NCBI GenBank assembly: GCA_024734495.1
Contig: JALMQS010000887.1
Coordinates: 668,949 to 732,948, forward strand
Origin: Forficula auricularia
Taxonomy: Eukaryota > Arthropoda > Insecta > Dermaptera > Forficulidae
Direction of reading: 5' to 3'
DNA: 64,000 nt
Both the position numbers and the translations under genes were made by a program. Numbering within the stretch: the first letter of the stretch is position 1; every line of letters starts with the position of its first letter. Positions 11,871 to 56,587 of this stretch are shown here, piece after piece. The notes under the pieces are model-generated. The model was not told the origin of the DNA, did no database searches, and saw only the letters and a list, made by a program, of their open reading frames with translations.

Positions 11871-12219
11871 TTTCAATTAAGTCTCGTGGTGTGTTTAATC
11901 ATGCCTTATTTTTCCATTATAATGACTAAAACTAACAACTGAAAATAGAACGCCCGACAAATATTTTATAAAGAGGTCCCTCAAAGTTTTGATACCACAC
12001 TTCTAAGGCAATATTATCTCAATTATCTATATACGTAGATGACATTTAAATCAATTATTCGTTGAATAAATCATATGAAGTCATGTTTAAAAGTGAAATA
12101 ATTTGTTGATTGGTTAATTTTCGCTGGTTGTCAGTTGCATTGGTCACTTAACCGGGCGTTGATCTATCCAGGGGGTCTCCTCTTAATTAATTAACTGCGT
12201 TTGAAATGTCTGCATAATA

Positions 12220-12643
12220 TAATGTCGGATGTGTTTAATTGCTGGAGAAAGCCTCCTTGCCCCCCTCTCAGCTCTATCTCCCTCTCGAGGCAGATGTAGA
12301 CCATTGATTGCCGTTCTTTGCCGTTTAAAGGAAAAACTAACCGAAGAAAGAAAGAAATCAGCTCAGAGCTGCTCACTCTCTCGAATTTCTAAAGACAGCC
12401 GGCTGGCTGGCTGTCTGACGGTGTGTCGGTGGCGGTTATTTGACTTTCTTCGTGGCTTTGCAGTGGACATGGCAAACGCTCTCTATCTCTACCCTCTACC
12501 TTTACCTATACACCACTCACTATCACTCTAGATTTATATTTTTTTTTTTTCATTTATTTTGTTTTCAGTTCTGATTTATTATTTGTTTGCTTTGTTATTT
12601 CCTCGAAACAATTTTTGAATCTATCTACACATCCCCAGACACC
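12220..12643 (+). promoter_or_regulatory. Candidate coronin promoter / 5' UTR
   Basis: Roughly 400 bp immediately upstream of the start codon are markedly less AT-rich than the flanks and contain CT-rich runs (12,480-12,530), followed by a TTTTCAG-like acceptor near 12,561-12,568. This would suit a promoter plus 5' UTR, perhaps with a spliced or trans-spliced leader. No TATA box or initiator can be assigned with confidence. A 100-codon ORF inside it has no recognisable domain. Confidence 0.35.
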
Positions 12644-46082
<33,439 letters not shown>

Positions 46083-46392
46083 TAATATTTCACCTAATTG
46101 TGAAACCACAACAAAGCATATCTTCATTTCATTCCCTGCGTGTGTTTGCCATTTGCCAAATAATCAAAATCAAAATCAAAAAGAAGAGATTTGTACCAAA
46201 ATGCTTGTTGCTTTTTCATTCAATGTCGATGATTTCGAAAAAAAAGCTTTTCTGCTGTTTGCTTGGACTTTTTGTCAAGACGAGGATTGGATTCAAATTG
46301 CCAACCCGAAGCACAATGCTAAATGCTAATTTGAAAAAAGAAAAAAAAAGAAACAGAAACCAAATAGAGAGATTGGAATGGATTTATTTTAT

Positions 46393-46402
46393 AATAAATA
46401 AA
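46393..46402 (+). terminator. coro: Candidate coronin polyadenylation signals
   Basis: Overlapping AATAAA hexamers lie about 310 bp after the coronin stop; another AATAAA is at 46809-46814. The intervening sequence is AT-rich and non-coding, as expected for a 3' UTR. Which signal is used cannot be told from sequence. Confidence 0.5.
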
Positions 46403-46969
46403 TAATTTTAAAATTAATCAACAAGATAAAAAAAAGAGAATAGACTTTTTTAAAAATAAGATATTTTAAAATATATTGTGATTTTGCACAATGAAATATT
46501 GCTATTACTTTCCAAAGAGGATTTACTATTGTTTTTATTTTATTATTAATTATGATTATTATTTGTTATCCCATTATTATGACAACTAGTATTATGTTAT
46601 TTTTAATTATAATATTTTTATATCTTGAACATTTTATGTTAAATATTAATATTATTATGAAATGGAATGTACAATTTTATTCGATTTCTATTCCATTTTA
46701 TTTTTTCATTTATGTAAAATATTTTATTTTTTAAGACTATACAAAATTAAAGAGTGAACTGGTTTTTTGCCATGAGAATCGGAGTTGTTTGATTTATATT
46801 ATGTAAGGAATAAATTAAGGAATCTGTCTTCTGTATGATATAAGTAAATATAGGGTGGTACAAAAATAAACAAGAATTATTTTTTTTCAATTTCATTAAA
46901 TCATTTAGCCTTCCAGCCTCGGGGAAGCGCGTTTAAACATTCTATACAATTCCGCGGGATACGCTATTA

Positions 46970-47317
46970 CAGTGATGGCGAACATTTTGAGTTTGGTATG
47001 TCAAAATTCGGAAAAAACTGACTTAACTCGGATGTTGTGTCATATCTAGAAATAATCATAATTTGGTGATAGTTGCAGACCTAGTAAAAAAACAAAAAAC
47101 AAACATATTTTTGATATTTTTTTGCAACGAAATTTTCTCTGGAGAGAGACGGACTGGTAGAAATTTTAAGAAGACAAAACCTAAATTATTCTTTACATTA
47201 GTGACTTAGTGAATTAAGCGCAACTTCCGTTGACACTTCTTGAGCAAAGACCGTAAAACGATGCGTGTCACCCAAAATGTCTTAACGTGTCACTATTGAC
47301 TAGGTTGGCCATCACTG
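46970..47317. mobile_element. hAT MITE, 348 bp
   Basis: CAGTGATGGCGAACATTTTG and, at the right, TTGGCCATCACTG; flanks CGCTATTA and CGTTATTA match at 7 of 8 bases. The interior has CTCTGGAGAGAGACGGACTG, which also occurs next to the palindromes at 6,840 and 19,850. Confidence 0.7.
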
Positions 47318-47696
47318 CGTTATTATCTCGCTACAATTTTTAGGATATTTAAGTGTCTGATACGCTCTTTCTTCGTTGCATCTATTTTCTGGCGCCGCCA
47401 CTGAGTTTAATTGACATGAATTAAAACGAGCAATCATGGAGGGTCAGAGGAAAGGTAGCTCTTTCGATGAGAAAAATGTGTTTCTAAAGGTACGTTTTGC
47501 TCGTTGAGACTATCACGGTCATCGTGTAACTATTATTATTGAACGATCATCGTTGGTTATCAATTTTGCTCGGAACGTCTGCAGTTTATTGATTTTTCAT
47601 TAGTTGTTTGTTTTCTTTCGCAGTCACATCGTCCTAAATTTAACAAAATGAATTTAAATTTGAGTAGAGGCAAAAGATTATTTACTTAAATATCTT

Positions 47697-47945
47697 TTGA
47701 TTGAGGAGGTGGAAGACGAGGAAATACTTCTTTATAAGTATGGGATGAAAAGAGCCAAAAAACACCATATGTTTGAGCTCAAAAATGAAGAGGGACTGTA
47801 TCAAAAATTGGTTGCTGCCCATCTGCGCGAAGTCAACAAAAAGTTCTCAGAAAGTTTTCATCTTTCCGTTGAACAGTTTGACTTCCTACTGGGATTAACA
47901 AAGACGGTATCTTCAAAGGATCATACAACAGAAATCTGTATCTGA
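47697..47945 (+). pseudogene. Harbinger transposase N-terminal fragment
   Basis: 82 codons: EDEEILLYKYGMKRAKKHHM, then FHLSVEQFDFLLGLTK. FRLS...FD.LL..L is the usual N-terminal block of HARBI1-like transposases, before the DDE domain, which is missing here. Confidence 0.6.
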
Positions 47946-48098
47946 TTTTCCAATTTTATTTGAAATTTCTTTCCATATATTATCTTTAACCCTCTTTGTA
48001 AAAAGCATGTGATAGCTGCCACAGTGATGATTCGCCAATTCCTCCATGAGAATTTCATTATCCGCTTCAGAAAATATGGTATATAGGCCTTCTCTCAA
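47913..48098 (-). pseudogene. MADF/Myb-like fragment of Harbinger element
   Basis: 61 codons on the - strand: EILMEELANHHCGSYHM and RVKDNIWKEISNKIGKSD. The W..I...G pattern resembles a MADF/Myb-like DNA-binding domain such as the accessory protein of Harbinger elements. It overlaps the end of the + strand ORF, so one of the two could be fortuitous at the junction. Confidence 0.45.
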
Positions 48099-48384
48099 AA
48101 AATAAACATTGGCGACTGACGATTATATTCACCCTTTTCCTGAACGACTATTTCAGACGAACGATCGTCTTTAACGACTTTTCCGGCAGTCGCTCGAAGG
48201 AAAACACCTCCATAAGAAATAGTGCTCAACGATTATCGTTGCACGATCATCATGATAGTCGCACAGACCAAAACGTACCTTAAGCTGGAAGTTATGTGGA
48301 ACAAGAATGTATTTAATTTTCATTAATTCGAATAATTAAATAATTTAAAAAATGATGTTTATATTTACCTTTATAGATTTAAAA

Positions 48385-48520
48385 AGTTGGCGAGAGTAGC
48401 AGAGTATGTTGATTGTTGATTTTATAAAAACTAAATGAAGAGGGTCTTCTCTCCTTGATATATATTATAAATATATATATTTATTCACATCAAGCTGAGC
48501 CACTCTCTGATATGGTCATA
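48385..48520. repeat. Interspersed repeat R2 (copy)
   Basis: GGCGAGAGTAGCAGAG and TTTATTCACATCAAGCTGAG are in inverted order relative to each other, as in the copy at 63,752-63,911. Confidence 0.45.
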
Positions 48521-48956
48521 GAAATACTATATCCATTTGAAAAGATTAAATTTATTGGAGATTATAGTTTCAAAAGCTTTACCTATATTTTTTATATCTG
48601 AAAGAAATATTAATCAAGCATATTCAATTGTGATTTAGAATTAAAATATTAAAACCAATGAGAAATATTTTCAAATATTATTTATATCAAGCGAAAGGCA
48701 CATTATTTAATTTATTCCTTAAAAGACTATACTACATATTGCGAGATATAAACATTATTTTTTATTAAGATATATTATTTTCTTGTTTCAGTTAATTTTT
48801 AAAAATAAATAATAATCAAAATTCATTTTCTGTTGTAAATTTGGAGTTTAAATTATAAATACATGAAAAAATATATAAGTTCGAAATGCCAATAGTAGCA
48901 GAGTTAAGATTTTTAAAGAAAAGAAAAGTGATTGTCAACTACTGAATCCGAGTTGT

Positions 48957-49040
48957 TAAAAGGGTTGATTTCACTCCCTTGGGGGTTGAACCTTAATGCC
49001 AAAATGCTATCCAGGCCATTGATTTGACCTCTGAACTGAA
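48957..49040 (-). repeat. tRNA-derived SINE-like repeat
   Basis: On the - strand B-box-like AAGGTTCAACCCCC and upstream TCAGAGGTCAAATCAATGGC. Same block order as 9,028-9,115; 49,045-49,070 partly mirrors it (ATGCTATCCAG / CTGGATAGCAT). Confidence 0.5.
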
Positions 49041-49947
49041 CTGGATAGCATTTTGAACTCGGATTCAATTCTGGAGCGACTGAAATCATCTCTTCTGACA
49101 TATGGTATTATAAAAATCATTTCTAACACTTCGTATTAATTAGTTGTCAATCTCTCATGTTTTTTGTTTTTTTTATTTTTTATTTATTAGGTTAACAAAG
49201 GCCATTCATTCTCTTTAAATTACATCAAAAAAATATATTAACATTTTATAATACAAACTTACAAAAAAGGAGATAAAAAATAAAAAATTGACAAAATATA
49301 AATTACACTTATCAATGAAAAACAATTAACAAAGTTCGTTTCAGATCTTGATGTTAGAAAAAATAAAAAAAATCTCTCGTGTTTTCTTTACAAGCAAAAT
49401 TATATTTTAACCTGCGGGGTCCTTCTCTGAAAAGTTGTTCTTTGATAATTGGAATTGTTTCGTTTATAAATACCTCAACTTGTTATTGATATATCATTTA
49501 AAAACAGATTAAATGCAATTTGTGCCGGAAAATATATCTTATTCGTATTCTGCAAATCAGCACCTTCAAATATACTAGAAAATGGTAAGTAAGCTCAAAA
49601 ATGTATAGGAAAGGAAAGTATTCTGGACTCTTAACTTAGGTTTTATGTTTCATCTGGGTCTCTATTTTAATAATGATTTAAATACTTCCGTTATATTTTC
49701 TAGATTATTACGAGCATCTAAATTTAATAAAATACACTCCTACTTATATTTATCTGAATATTGTGGTAATTTCTCTTTTACTAAAATTTGTGTAGCATCA
49801 ATTGCACTAATATTTCTGTTCATTGATCATATTTCATTCCCAATCAGCATGGGATTTCTTTAATGAAGGGGATGATAAGTGAGAAATGGTATAATAATAT
49901 TGTTAATTTCATCGTCTTTATTCTTTATTATATACTATGAATGATAC

Positions 49948-49980
49948 TAAAGGAGACAATAAAATTTATTGTCTCCTTTA
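49948..49980. repeat. Perfect inverted repeat with 1-nt spacer
   Basis: TAAAGGAGACAATAAA then A then TTTATTGTCTCCTTTA. Intergenic. Confidence 0.85.
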
Positions 49981-50199
49981 ATTTATAAAAATTCTGCTAC
50001 TCTCGGCAAAAAGAAACTTTCAATTTAATGAATGATATTACAAATACTCAAATGAAGCTGCCTAAGTGGACTTTTGCCGAGGCTATGAAAAGAAAACCCT
50101 CGTTTATTTTCAAATATTACTTTTATTGAAGTATGAAAGAAATGATAATATAAACAAAAATAAATTCTCACGCCTTCCAAGAATTTGAAATCTAAGATG

Positions 50200-50400
50200 T
50201 TATATATTCAATCTCATAGTCCAGAGCGCCCGATCTATTAGCGTGTATGTTAGATGCTTGCCATTAATTAATCGTATGTTTCCTACATTTGATTCAATCG
50301 CTAATTTTCACTCAATATTTGACCTAAATTTCCTACATTTGATTCGCGATTGAATCAAATGTAGGAAACATACGATTAATAATCATGAGGATTAAGAAAT
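50200..50400. repeat. Relative of the gap-spanning inverted-repeat element
   Basis: AGTCCAGAGCGCCCGATC is the reverse complement of part of 37,035-37,065, and GATTCAATCGC / GCGATTGAATC with TTTCCTACATTTGATTC form an inverted pair resembling the arms at 37,420 and 37,810. Confidence 0.5.
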
Positions 50401-50480
50401 TTGTTTGTTTTTTTGTATAATCAAAGTTATTAAGTGGATATTGATGAGGCAGTCCAAAAAAAGAAGAAGATAATTTACAC

Positions 50481-53246
50481 CAGGGATGAGCAACCCGCGG
50501 CCCGCGGGCCGCATGCGGCCCTTTAAATATTTTTCTGCGGCCCGCCGAGCATTTCTAAAATAGAATTTTATTATTCGTCTCGATTATTTATAAACAATAA
50601 TAATTTGTTATTTATTATATTGTTAATAAATATTTTTAATATATTTTTTATTTATAATAATAATTTGTTATTTATTAATTTTTCTCCCATCAATAAATTA
50701 ATTATAATGTTATGTTAGTAGTAGTCGCCAATTTATAAATCGGATACTATACAATTCGCCATTCAATCTGACACTAGCGCCACCATCGAATGTAATTTGA
50801 CAGATTAAAACATATGATTTATGTCAAAGTATACTTCTTTCGAGTTAGTTTGAATCGCGAATACATAGATCTTTTATCTATGACATAGACGAGTTACTCA
50901 TTTATCGGCGACTTGTTCAAACATGCAATACGAACGCGTCGCGTCAGCACTTTCTTGTGTTTGCTTCTGTCATAGTTCATAGATACAGTCAGTATCAGAC
51001 TTGTGAGCTGTTAACTGACTAATTTTTGGGTTTCTTGAAAGACGTGAGTGCAATATTATTATCAAAAAGGTAATATCATATTAGATTTTTTTTATTAAAT
51101 TAATTAAATTAATTTTTAATCCCTAATAGCATGTCGAAAAAGCAAACAAAAATACGGAAAATTGCGGATGAACACAGGATTTTCCAAGAAAAGTGGAAAT
51201 TTGATTATTTTTTTACTGTCGTTAAAGATAAAGCTGTATGCTTATTATGTTCAGAGACTGTGTCTTCATTAAAAGAATATAACATAAAAAGGCATTACGA
51301 TACAAAACATGAAGATAAATATAAAAACTTAACCGGACAACTCCGGATAGATAAGGTTAATCAAGAGGAAAAAAACTTGAGAAACCAACAGGCTATTTTT
51401 AAAAATCAAGATATTTTATCAAATACGGTAGTAAAGGCTAGTTTTGTTGTCAGTCAAATACTGGCAAAAAAAAATGAAACCCTTTGCGGATGGAGAGATG
51501 ATAAAAGAATGTCTGACTGCTGTTGCAGAAATAGCATTTCCTGATAAAATAAATATTATTTCAAACATTAGTTTATCAAGATTCATCATTGCAAGGAGAA
51601 TCGACGACTTGTCCGAGAACATGGCAACAACGCTTCGTGAACGCATTGCAAAATTCGAATACTGTTCTTTGGCACTTGATGAGAGCTGCGACATTAGCGA
51701 TACAGCACAACTTGCTATATTTTTACGTGGTATTGACACTAAATTTAATATTACTGAAGAATTGTGTTCACTGGTTCCAATGCAACGGACTACAACCGGC
51801 AAAGACCTGTATGATGAACTAAAGTCGGTGTTGGAAAAATTTTCTATTTTATTAGAGAAGATTATTGGTATATCAACAGATGGAGCACCAGCAATGTCAA
51901 GCATGAATGTAGGAGTATCGGGAAGGCTATTTCAAGACATTAAGAAGGCCACAGGAAGAGAAATATTCGTTAACCACTGCATAATTCACCAGGAAAGTTT
52001 GTGTGCGAAAAGATTGAATTTTCCAAATGTCACAGTACCAATTATTAAATTAATCAATTTTATAAAGTCGCGCGGGTTAAATCACCGTGAATTTAAAGTA
52101 TTCCTGAACAATTTAGAAACTGAATATGGCGACGTGGTTTTCAATACCGAAGTACGTTGGCTTAGTATAGGTGCAATGCTAAAAAGAGTATACGCCTTAA
52201 AAAGTGAAATACAATTGTTCTTGGATATGAAGGGATATGCCTTTCCTCATTTTGGTGATAAAGAATGGATGTGCGATTTTGCGTTTCTTATCGACATAAC
52301 TCAGCATCTCGGTGATCTTAATGTGGAATTTCAAGGCAAAGGACAGTTTATTCACAATTTGTATGATATAATTCAAGGCTTTGAGCGCAAATTAAAATTG
52401 TGGAAACAGCATCTTTTGCAGAATAATGTGTCTCACTTTCCATATTTAGAAAAAGAACACGTTACTACTTCTCAAAAATACGTACAATATATAGACATTT
52501 TAATCAACGAATTTCAATTACGATTCCAAATGTTCAAAGCTGAGAAGATAGCGGTTTCCATGAAAATGTTTTCTTCGCCATTTAATATCGATGTGGATAC
52601 AGTTCCTGAAAACTTTCAAATGGAAGTGATTAACATACAGAATAATACCGATTTAAAAATGTATTTTTCTCAGTAAACATCGATAATTTTTATAAATCTT
52701 ATGTGAGCCCTGAGAAATTTCCGCTTTTGACGAAAAATGCAAAGCAAATGATGTCTCTTTTCGGAAGTACGTATGTATGCGAACAATTATTTTCAACCAT
52801 GAAATTAATCAAAAATGACCACCGATCATGACTGAGTGATGCTCGATTAGAAAGCTGCATACGTGTAGCTACTTCATCAATACCGGCTGATATTGATCAG
52901 CTTATATCGAAAAAGCAGTGCCAAATTTCTCATTAAAGTTTTCAAGTAAATTAGTTTTTCTGTTCTTCTTTTATTTGTTTTTATTTTGCATTAACATTTA
53001 TATACACTTATAATATACACTTATAATTATATAAAATATTTACTTTTTAAATTTTGCATTTTTGTTCTTTTCTTGTCGCATTAAAATTTATATATGATAT
53101 ATTTACTTTTTTTAATTTTGTATTTTTATATTATAATGTTTATTAGTATATATATATAAAGCTTTGTAAATTATTAGTAAGTGCGGCCCGCCACAAAATT
53201 TTAAAATTTAAATTGGCCCGTGGGTTAAAAAGGTTGCTCACCCCTG
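50481..53246 (+). mobile_element. hAT transposon, 2,766 bp, with broken transposase
   Basis: Terminal inverted repeats CAGGGATGAGCAACC and GGTTGCTCACCCCTG, flanked on both sides by the identical 8 bp ATTTACAC (50,473-50,480 and 53,247-53,254). GC-rich subterminal GGCCCGCGGGCCGC and GGCCCG/CGGCCC words. It carries a nearly full-length transposase with few lesions. Insertion into Penelope element A is younger than that element. Confidence 0.95.
51131..52935 (+). pseudogene. hAT transposase (SCAND3/GTF2IRD2-like type), frameshifted
   Basis: Three consecutive frames. First, 51,131 to about 51,470 has a zinc finger of BED type, CLLCSETVSSLKEYNIKRHY, ending in HX4H. Next, 51,444-52,676 has LALDESCDISDTAQLAIFLR, GISTDGAPAMSSMNVG, IIHQESLCAKRL and EVRWLSIGAMLKRV, the catalytic core of hAT transposases of the kind domesticated in vertebrate GTF2IRD2 and SCAND3. 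Last, about 52,672-52,935 has FGSTYVCEQLFSTMKLIKN and LSDARLES, the dimerisation domain. Lesions: an A-run frameshift near 51,466-51,474, a second shift near 52,670 and an in-frame TGA at 52,828-52,830. It moved DNA by cut-and-paste; this copy is inactive but recent. Confidence 0.9.
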
Positions 53247-53270
53247 ATTTACACTATCTTTTTATTCATA

Positions 53271-53312
53271 AAACCGACGTTTCGGAGGCTATTCCCTCCT
53301 TCTTCAGGGTCT
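53271..53312 (-). ncRNA. Hammerhead-like ribozyme motif, family A, left arm (intact)
   Basis: Reverse strand: AGACC | CTGAAGA | A | GGAGG - gaata - (g)CCTCC | GAAAC | GTC | GGTTT. Stem II 5 bp, stem I 5 bp with one G-U. On the same strand as the endonuclease ORF and 3' of it. Confidence 0.6.
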
Positions 53313-53878
53313 GTAATTAATTAGAATGGGATTTGGCCATCATTACAATCAAGATCATTACAAATTATTTTTTTATATAAATACAATTAATATATAATTA
53401 TGTGGTATACAAATTCTTAATCAAAAATATTCTACTCACTTTGAAAAGTCAGTGAAGGAAATCCAATGCGGCATTCCCCTCTGTCTCCTCTTTCAGTGGC
53501 AGTAACAATAATATCTTGTATTTCATTCTCAGCAGAATTATAATGTAATAATGATTTGGAAATATTTTTTTTTTAATATAAGTGCATATCATTAGCCACA
53601 ATCCCCTCTCAGATAACCCTGCGCAAAGCAGTTGTGCGCATAATTATTTATTTATATAGTACAACAATATGTATTTTACTTTAAATTATACTTTACATAT
53701 ATATATATATACAAACTTTTTATAAATCATTTATTTATTTATTTTATTTCATTATTTTTTTTTTCCGTTTTTTTCCCCTCATAAATCTTTAAAAGGTTTG
53801 TCAAGTGTTTAAAATAAAATTACGAATTTACTATTTACAATTATTTACATATTATCTATTTACATTGTTATATTTTAA

Positions 53879-54412
53879 TTATACAAGTTTTAGATCAGCA
53901 ATTATGCCGTCCCAACAAATACTCAGGTCTATTATGTCCGTTCTGTAATTTACGGCACGTGGCAAGAGATTTTTTATAGCTATCATTTCCAGGATTTTTC
54001 TTTTAAAATAATTATTCTCTTGGAATATAATGTTACAATTGTTAAAGTTAAAATTATGATTTTTTTCCTGGGCATGAATTGCTAAAGCCGTGTTGTTTTT
54101 AATGGTTTTTGAAACCGAAAGCTCATGTTCACGTAATCTCTCACCAGTGTGGCGTTTTGTTTGGCCGATATATATTCCATTGCACGCCAGTACACCGTCC
54201 CCCAAGCACTCAATCATGTAGACAGTGCCAGTCCGCGTTTTCGCATCTAGTCTATCTTTGTGGTTAAACAAAGATGCTATCGAATTTGTTGGCTTCAACG
54301 CAACACCGACAGAGCCCACCGAGAGTAATTTTTTTAATTGGTCGCTAAGTCCCGGGTAAAACTGACTTTTCAAAGTGAGTAGAATATTATTGATTAAAAA
54401 ATTGTATACCAT
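53879..54412 (-). CDS. Penelope-like element GIY-YIG endonuclease domain, family A (RT lost)
   Basis: 177 residues. SQFYPGLSDQLKKLLS is the linker seen before the endonuclease in Penelope-like elements. The endonuclease follows: VYMIECLGDGVLAC, GIYIGQTKR, RLREHELSV, IHAQEKNH and KILEMIAI. The GIY...YIG strands, the Arg, the catalytic Glu and a C-X6-C...HX5H pattern are present. It is only loosely similar to the ORF at 35,344-35,952, so the two are distinct families. The reverse transcriptase is absent: the first codons are already inside the inverted arm (54,361-54,412). Confidence 0.85.
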   Translation of the reverse strand: MVYNFLINNILLTLKSQFYPGLSDQLKKLLSVGSVGVALKPTNSIASLFNHKDRLDAKTRTGTVYMIECLGDGVLACNGIYIGQTKRHTGERLREHELSVSKTIKNNTALAIHAQEKNHNFNFNNCNIIFQENNYFKRKILEMIAIKNLLPRAVNYRTDIIDLSICWDGIIADLKLV

Positions 54413-54501
54413 ATAATTATATATTAATTGTATTTATATAAAAAAATAACTTGTAATGATCTTGATTGTAATGATGGCCAAATCCCATTTTAATTAATTA
54501 C

Positions 54502-54543
54502 AGACCCTGAAGAAGGAGGGAATAGCGTCCGAAACGTCGGTTT
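54502..54543 (+). ncRNA. Hammerhead-like ribozyme motif, family A, right arm
   Basis: Same as 53,271-53,312 in the opposite orientation. One base change in stem II (CCTCC to CGTCC) weakens it; boxes and stem I are unchanged. Confidence 0.5.
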
Positions 54544-55244
54544 TATGATTAAAAAGATAGTGTAAATTATCTTCTTCTTTTTTTGGACTGCCTCATCAAT
54601 ATCCACTTAAAATAAGTAAATTTGACATTTCTATTTGATATTCTTATTAGTTTTTAAGCTAGCCAAAAATTGACGACTCACAATTTCACTCAGGGGGGTG
54701 AATGTCCGAAGGGGCAACGAATCTGCAAGCTCCGTTCATAACAAAGATTTCTTCGCCTATAATCTGGACCCCTACACACGCACTTTACACACATAATCAC
54801 ATACTTAGATATAAAATAAATTGGATGAAAAAGTAAAAACTTTTTTCAATATCCGGTACCCTTTCAGTTCTCCGAATCGGATTTGCAAATAAAAAAATAA
54901 AAAAATTTGGCACCAAAAGGAACTTTCTATAACATTTTGTTCTTGACTTATTGTGGGCATCGGAATCCAGACACACAGTCAGAAAAAAATGCATGGTTGA
55001 AGATGATTTTTCTCCACGTTTCAAACATTTTTTTACACTGAGAGCAAAACAAACCAACAAATATTAGTGAATTAAATACTAGGAGCAAGTAAAATCTGGC
55101 TAAATTTATTTATTTATTTATTTAAAACAATTTTCCGAGGTGGCTACCTCGTAGAGCAGAAACAGAAAGAATATTTATTTTTTTATTTATTTGGAGAAAA
55201 CAACAGTCATAGTTCAAAAAATACAATACAAAACAAACATAATA

Positions 55245-55518
55245 ATATTATGATAAAATCCATAACAACTCTGCCTGAGTACAATTTATTTATAATTGTG
55301 TCGCTAATAAAGTAAGATATAATTTTATAATTAACAACTTTGGATTGTTGTAAGAAAAATTTTATTGTATTTTTACATGTGTGCTCTATCGCTTTTTTCA
55401 GCTCTTAGGAACTGATGATGGCATTATTGAATTAAACTCGAAACGTTTTCCATAATTGAGAGTTTTTTATTCAGCAGAGGCTACCCATTGGCTGAACCCC
55501 TCTCCATTACTTAATTAT
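55245..55518 (+). mobile_element. Penelope-like family B, solo arm
   Basis: From ATAACAACTCTGCCTGAGTA through TTTACATGTGTGCTCTATCG to CCCCTCTCCATTACTTAATT, colinear with the 3' UTR and arm of the element at 34,774-36,136. No endonuclease. It lies 0.6 kb from Penelope element A. Confidence 0.7.
55408..55451 (+). ncRNA. Hammerhead-like ribozyme motif, family B (stem II decayed)
   Basis: GGAA | CTGATGA | T | GGC...AACTC | GAAAC | GTT | TTCC. Boxes and stem I intact, stem II lost by two changes. Confidence 0.4.
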
Positions 55519-55519
55519 T

Positions 55520-56585
55520 AACTTGTCTTAATTTCAATTACATAATTTTAATATCAAATAATATTTGTAAAAGGGGGCGGTCAAGATTTGTCGAGTGATT
55601 GCTGTGTACATTTATGCTCACCTGAATTTATTTTTCCAAATAAAATGGACAATTAAATGCTTGAAGTGATTTATTTATTTTTTTAATTAATTAATATATT
55701 ATAAAAAAGTTTCTAGCCAGATTTTACAACTTTTAAAGCACTTAAACGTCTTGATTAAGATTACGATTCTAATAAAAACGAGAAGAAATTTTCCTTCTTC
55801 TATCAATAAAAAAATGTAAATAAAACTCCCTTTAATATTGAAATCGTTCGTGTTTTGAGCGTCACTTCATTCCCTCAATTTCTCAATGTGTAATGTTTTA
55901 TAGCTGTATATCCATACTACTAGTATATATTTACGTTAAAAAAATATCGATTGAAAGAATATATATAATTTAGGCGTAAGTAAATATAAAATTTCTCAAT
56001 TTTCCATTTACTTTTATTTCCTCGAATCATTTAGATTTTTATCTCTAATATCATACTTTTTATTCTAGTCATCAATTTATTTAAGTAAATTTATAAGAAA
56101 AATAATAAATATTTGAGAAGCGTACATATAAAAATATAGTAATATAGAGCCATGTTAAATATATCAAATACATTTGCATATAATATATAATATTAATTTT
56201 AGGCATAGTTTTAAGGAAAAGCATGAAAAGATTATTATTATTATTTTATTATTATTTGACTAATGGATAGAGGAGATAATTCTTGTCCATTATTTATTAA
56301 TTTAAATAAGGATTTGTAGGAAGGTGGACAAAAAAGTATTTTAAAAATAAAAATTAATCAGAGTAGAAAGATTCGTCGATATATTTTAACTTCATCAATA
56401 ACTTAGATTTTATTCCATTAAATAAGTACAAAAGAAATTTTAAAATCTTATAATTATTGTCTGAATAACTATACTATTGTAGTAATGAATTATCAGCTAG
56501 ACATCTATTTAAAAAAATTTCAAAAATTTTAAAATGCTAAAGGAAGCAAGTGGAAAGTCCAACTTCCTCCTTTATCAATTGTTTT
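55520..56585. other. AT-rich intergenic DNA, nothing recognised
   Basis: No exon-like segment, transposon end or inverted pair seen on either strand. Confidence 0.4.
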
Positions 56586-56587
56586 TA

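Larger units (their letters stand above)
47488..48280. mobile_element. PIF/Harbinger element, internally deleted, TAA target duplication
   Basis: Ends AGGTACGTTTTG and CAAAACGTACCT, flanked by TAA on both sides (47,485-47,487 and 48,281-48,283). The + strand holds the N-terminal part of a Harbinger-type transposase and the - strand a MADF/Myb-like fragment, the two-gene layout of this superfamily. Subterminal ACGATCATC repeats. Confidence 0.7.
50430..54610 (-). mobile_element. Penelope-like element A, 5'-truncated, split by a hAT insertion
   Basis: Outer ends TTAAGTGGATATTGATGAGG and CCTCATCAATATCCACTTAA. The left arm is 50,430-50,480 plus 53,247-53,452 and the right arm 54,361-54,610, inverted copies of each other. 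Between the arms is a GIY-YIG endonuclease ORF on the - strand. Without the hAT and its duplicated target the element is about 1.4 kb, the same size and plan as element B at 34,774-36,136. Confidence 0.82.

Noticed and set aside
12229..12531. 100-codon ORF just upstream of coronin
   Set aside because: No domain or signal recognised, low-complexity C-terminus, and it sits in the GC-richer presumed promoter/5' UTR. Probably chance.
46851..46885. Mariner/IS630-like end TATAGGGTGGTACAAAAATAA and a possible transposase start (MEGQRKGSSFDEKN near 47,438)
   Set aside because: No matching right end and too little coding sequence to assign.
49645..49863. 72-codon ORF in the intergenic region
   Set aside because: Hydrophobic AT-driven translation with no recognisable family and no splice or signal context.
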